Of a stretch of 64,000 bases of DNA, positions 63,943 to 64,000 are shown piece by piece. A program made the position numbers and the translations under genes. This stretch comes from Batillaria attramentaria. Taxonomy: Eukaryota > Mollusca > Gastropoda > Batillariidae. The stretch spans positions 307,501-371,500 of the forward strand of contig JACVVK020000442.1 in assembly GCA_018292915.2 (NCBI GenBank), in the 5' to 3' direction. The notes below the pieces were generated by a model. The model searched no databases. It was not told where the DNA came from and saw only the letters and a program-made list of their open reading frames with translations. Positions within the stretch are counted from its first letter, which is position 1. Each line of letters starts with the position of its first letter.

Positions 63943-64000
<58 letters not shown>
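63943..64000. repeat. (GT)n microsatellite running off the window
   Basis: Pure GT to the last base; true length unknown. Confidence 0.97.

Overview
This is animal nuclear DNA, most likely from a mollusc and probably a marine gastropod. The evidence is the combination of tRNA-derived SINEs, very dense (AC)n, (GA)n and (ATT)n tracts, several minisatellites, and one widely spaced multi-exon gene. No protein-coding frame longer than an exon is credible. The long open frames come from simple repeats or from tandem units that lack stop codons. The species assignment is inference, because no species marker was found.

The one gene I can support is on the + strand from 34806 to beyond the right edge. 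It is a GABA-B-like class C GPCR. Ten consecutive internal exons (34806-34952, 46330-46500, 46881-46991, 49114-49179, 50001-50189, 51546-51788, 56453-56513, 58272-58361, 61458-61608, 62843-62975) join in frame with GT/AG borders and total 1362 bp, or 454 codons. They run from the first lobe of the extracellular Venus-flytrap domain through the second lobe and a stalk into TM1 and TM2. The signal peptide, the start of the flytrap domain, TM3-TM7 and the tail are not in the window as far as I can see. Positions that contact GABA in mammalian GABA-B1 look substituted, so the receptor may be a GABA-B2-like partner or an orphan.

Layout: 1-19350 is repeat-rich non-coding DNA with SINEs, a TIR element at 1219-1690 and 7485-7910, a repeat paired with (AC)n at 888-1192 and 13556-13858, and a 147-bp-period array at 11553-12570 that carries nuclear-receptor-type half-sites. 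19353-23688 is a satellite array of about 36 near-identical units, with a diverged relic unit beside it. 24000-34800 holds SINEs, a 531-bp TIR element with a 3-bp target duplication, and a TTAA-flanked MITE. 34806-62975 is the receptor gene. Its introns hold three minisatellites (one built of consensus 5' splice sites just before an exon), the 3' end of a non-LTR retrotransposon, a Penelope-type fragment, another TTAA MITE, and a complete 1738-bp element with about 230-bp terminal inverted repeats and a CCGG target duplication. That last element splits an older repeat and fits the Ginger1 group. 62976-64000 is a SINE set in microsatellites.

The most noteworthy items are the receptor, the Ginger1-like nested insertion, the splice-donor minisatellite, the intronic repeat seeded from the exon 3 splice donor, and perfect or near-perfect inverted repeats that look like template switching.
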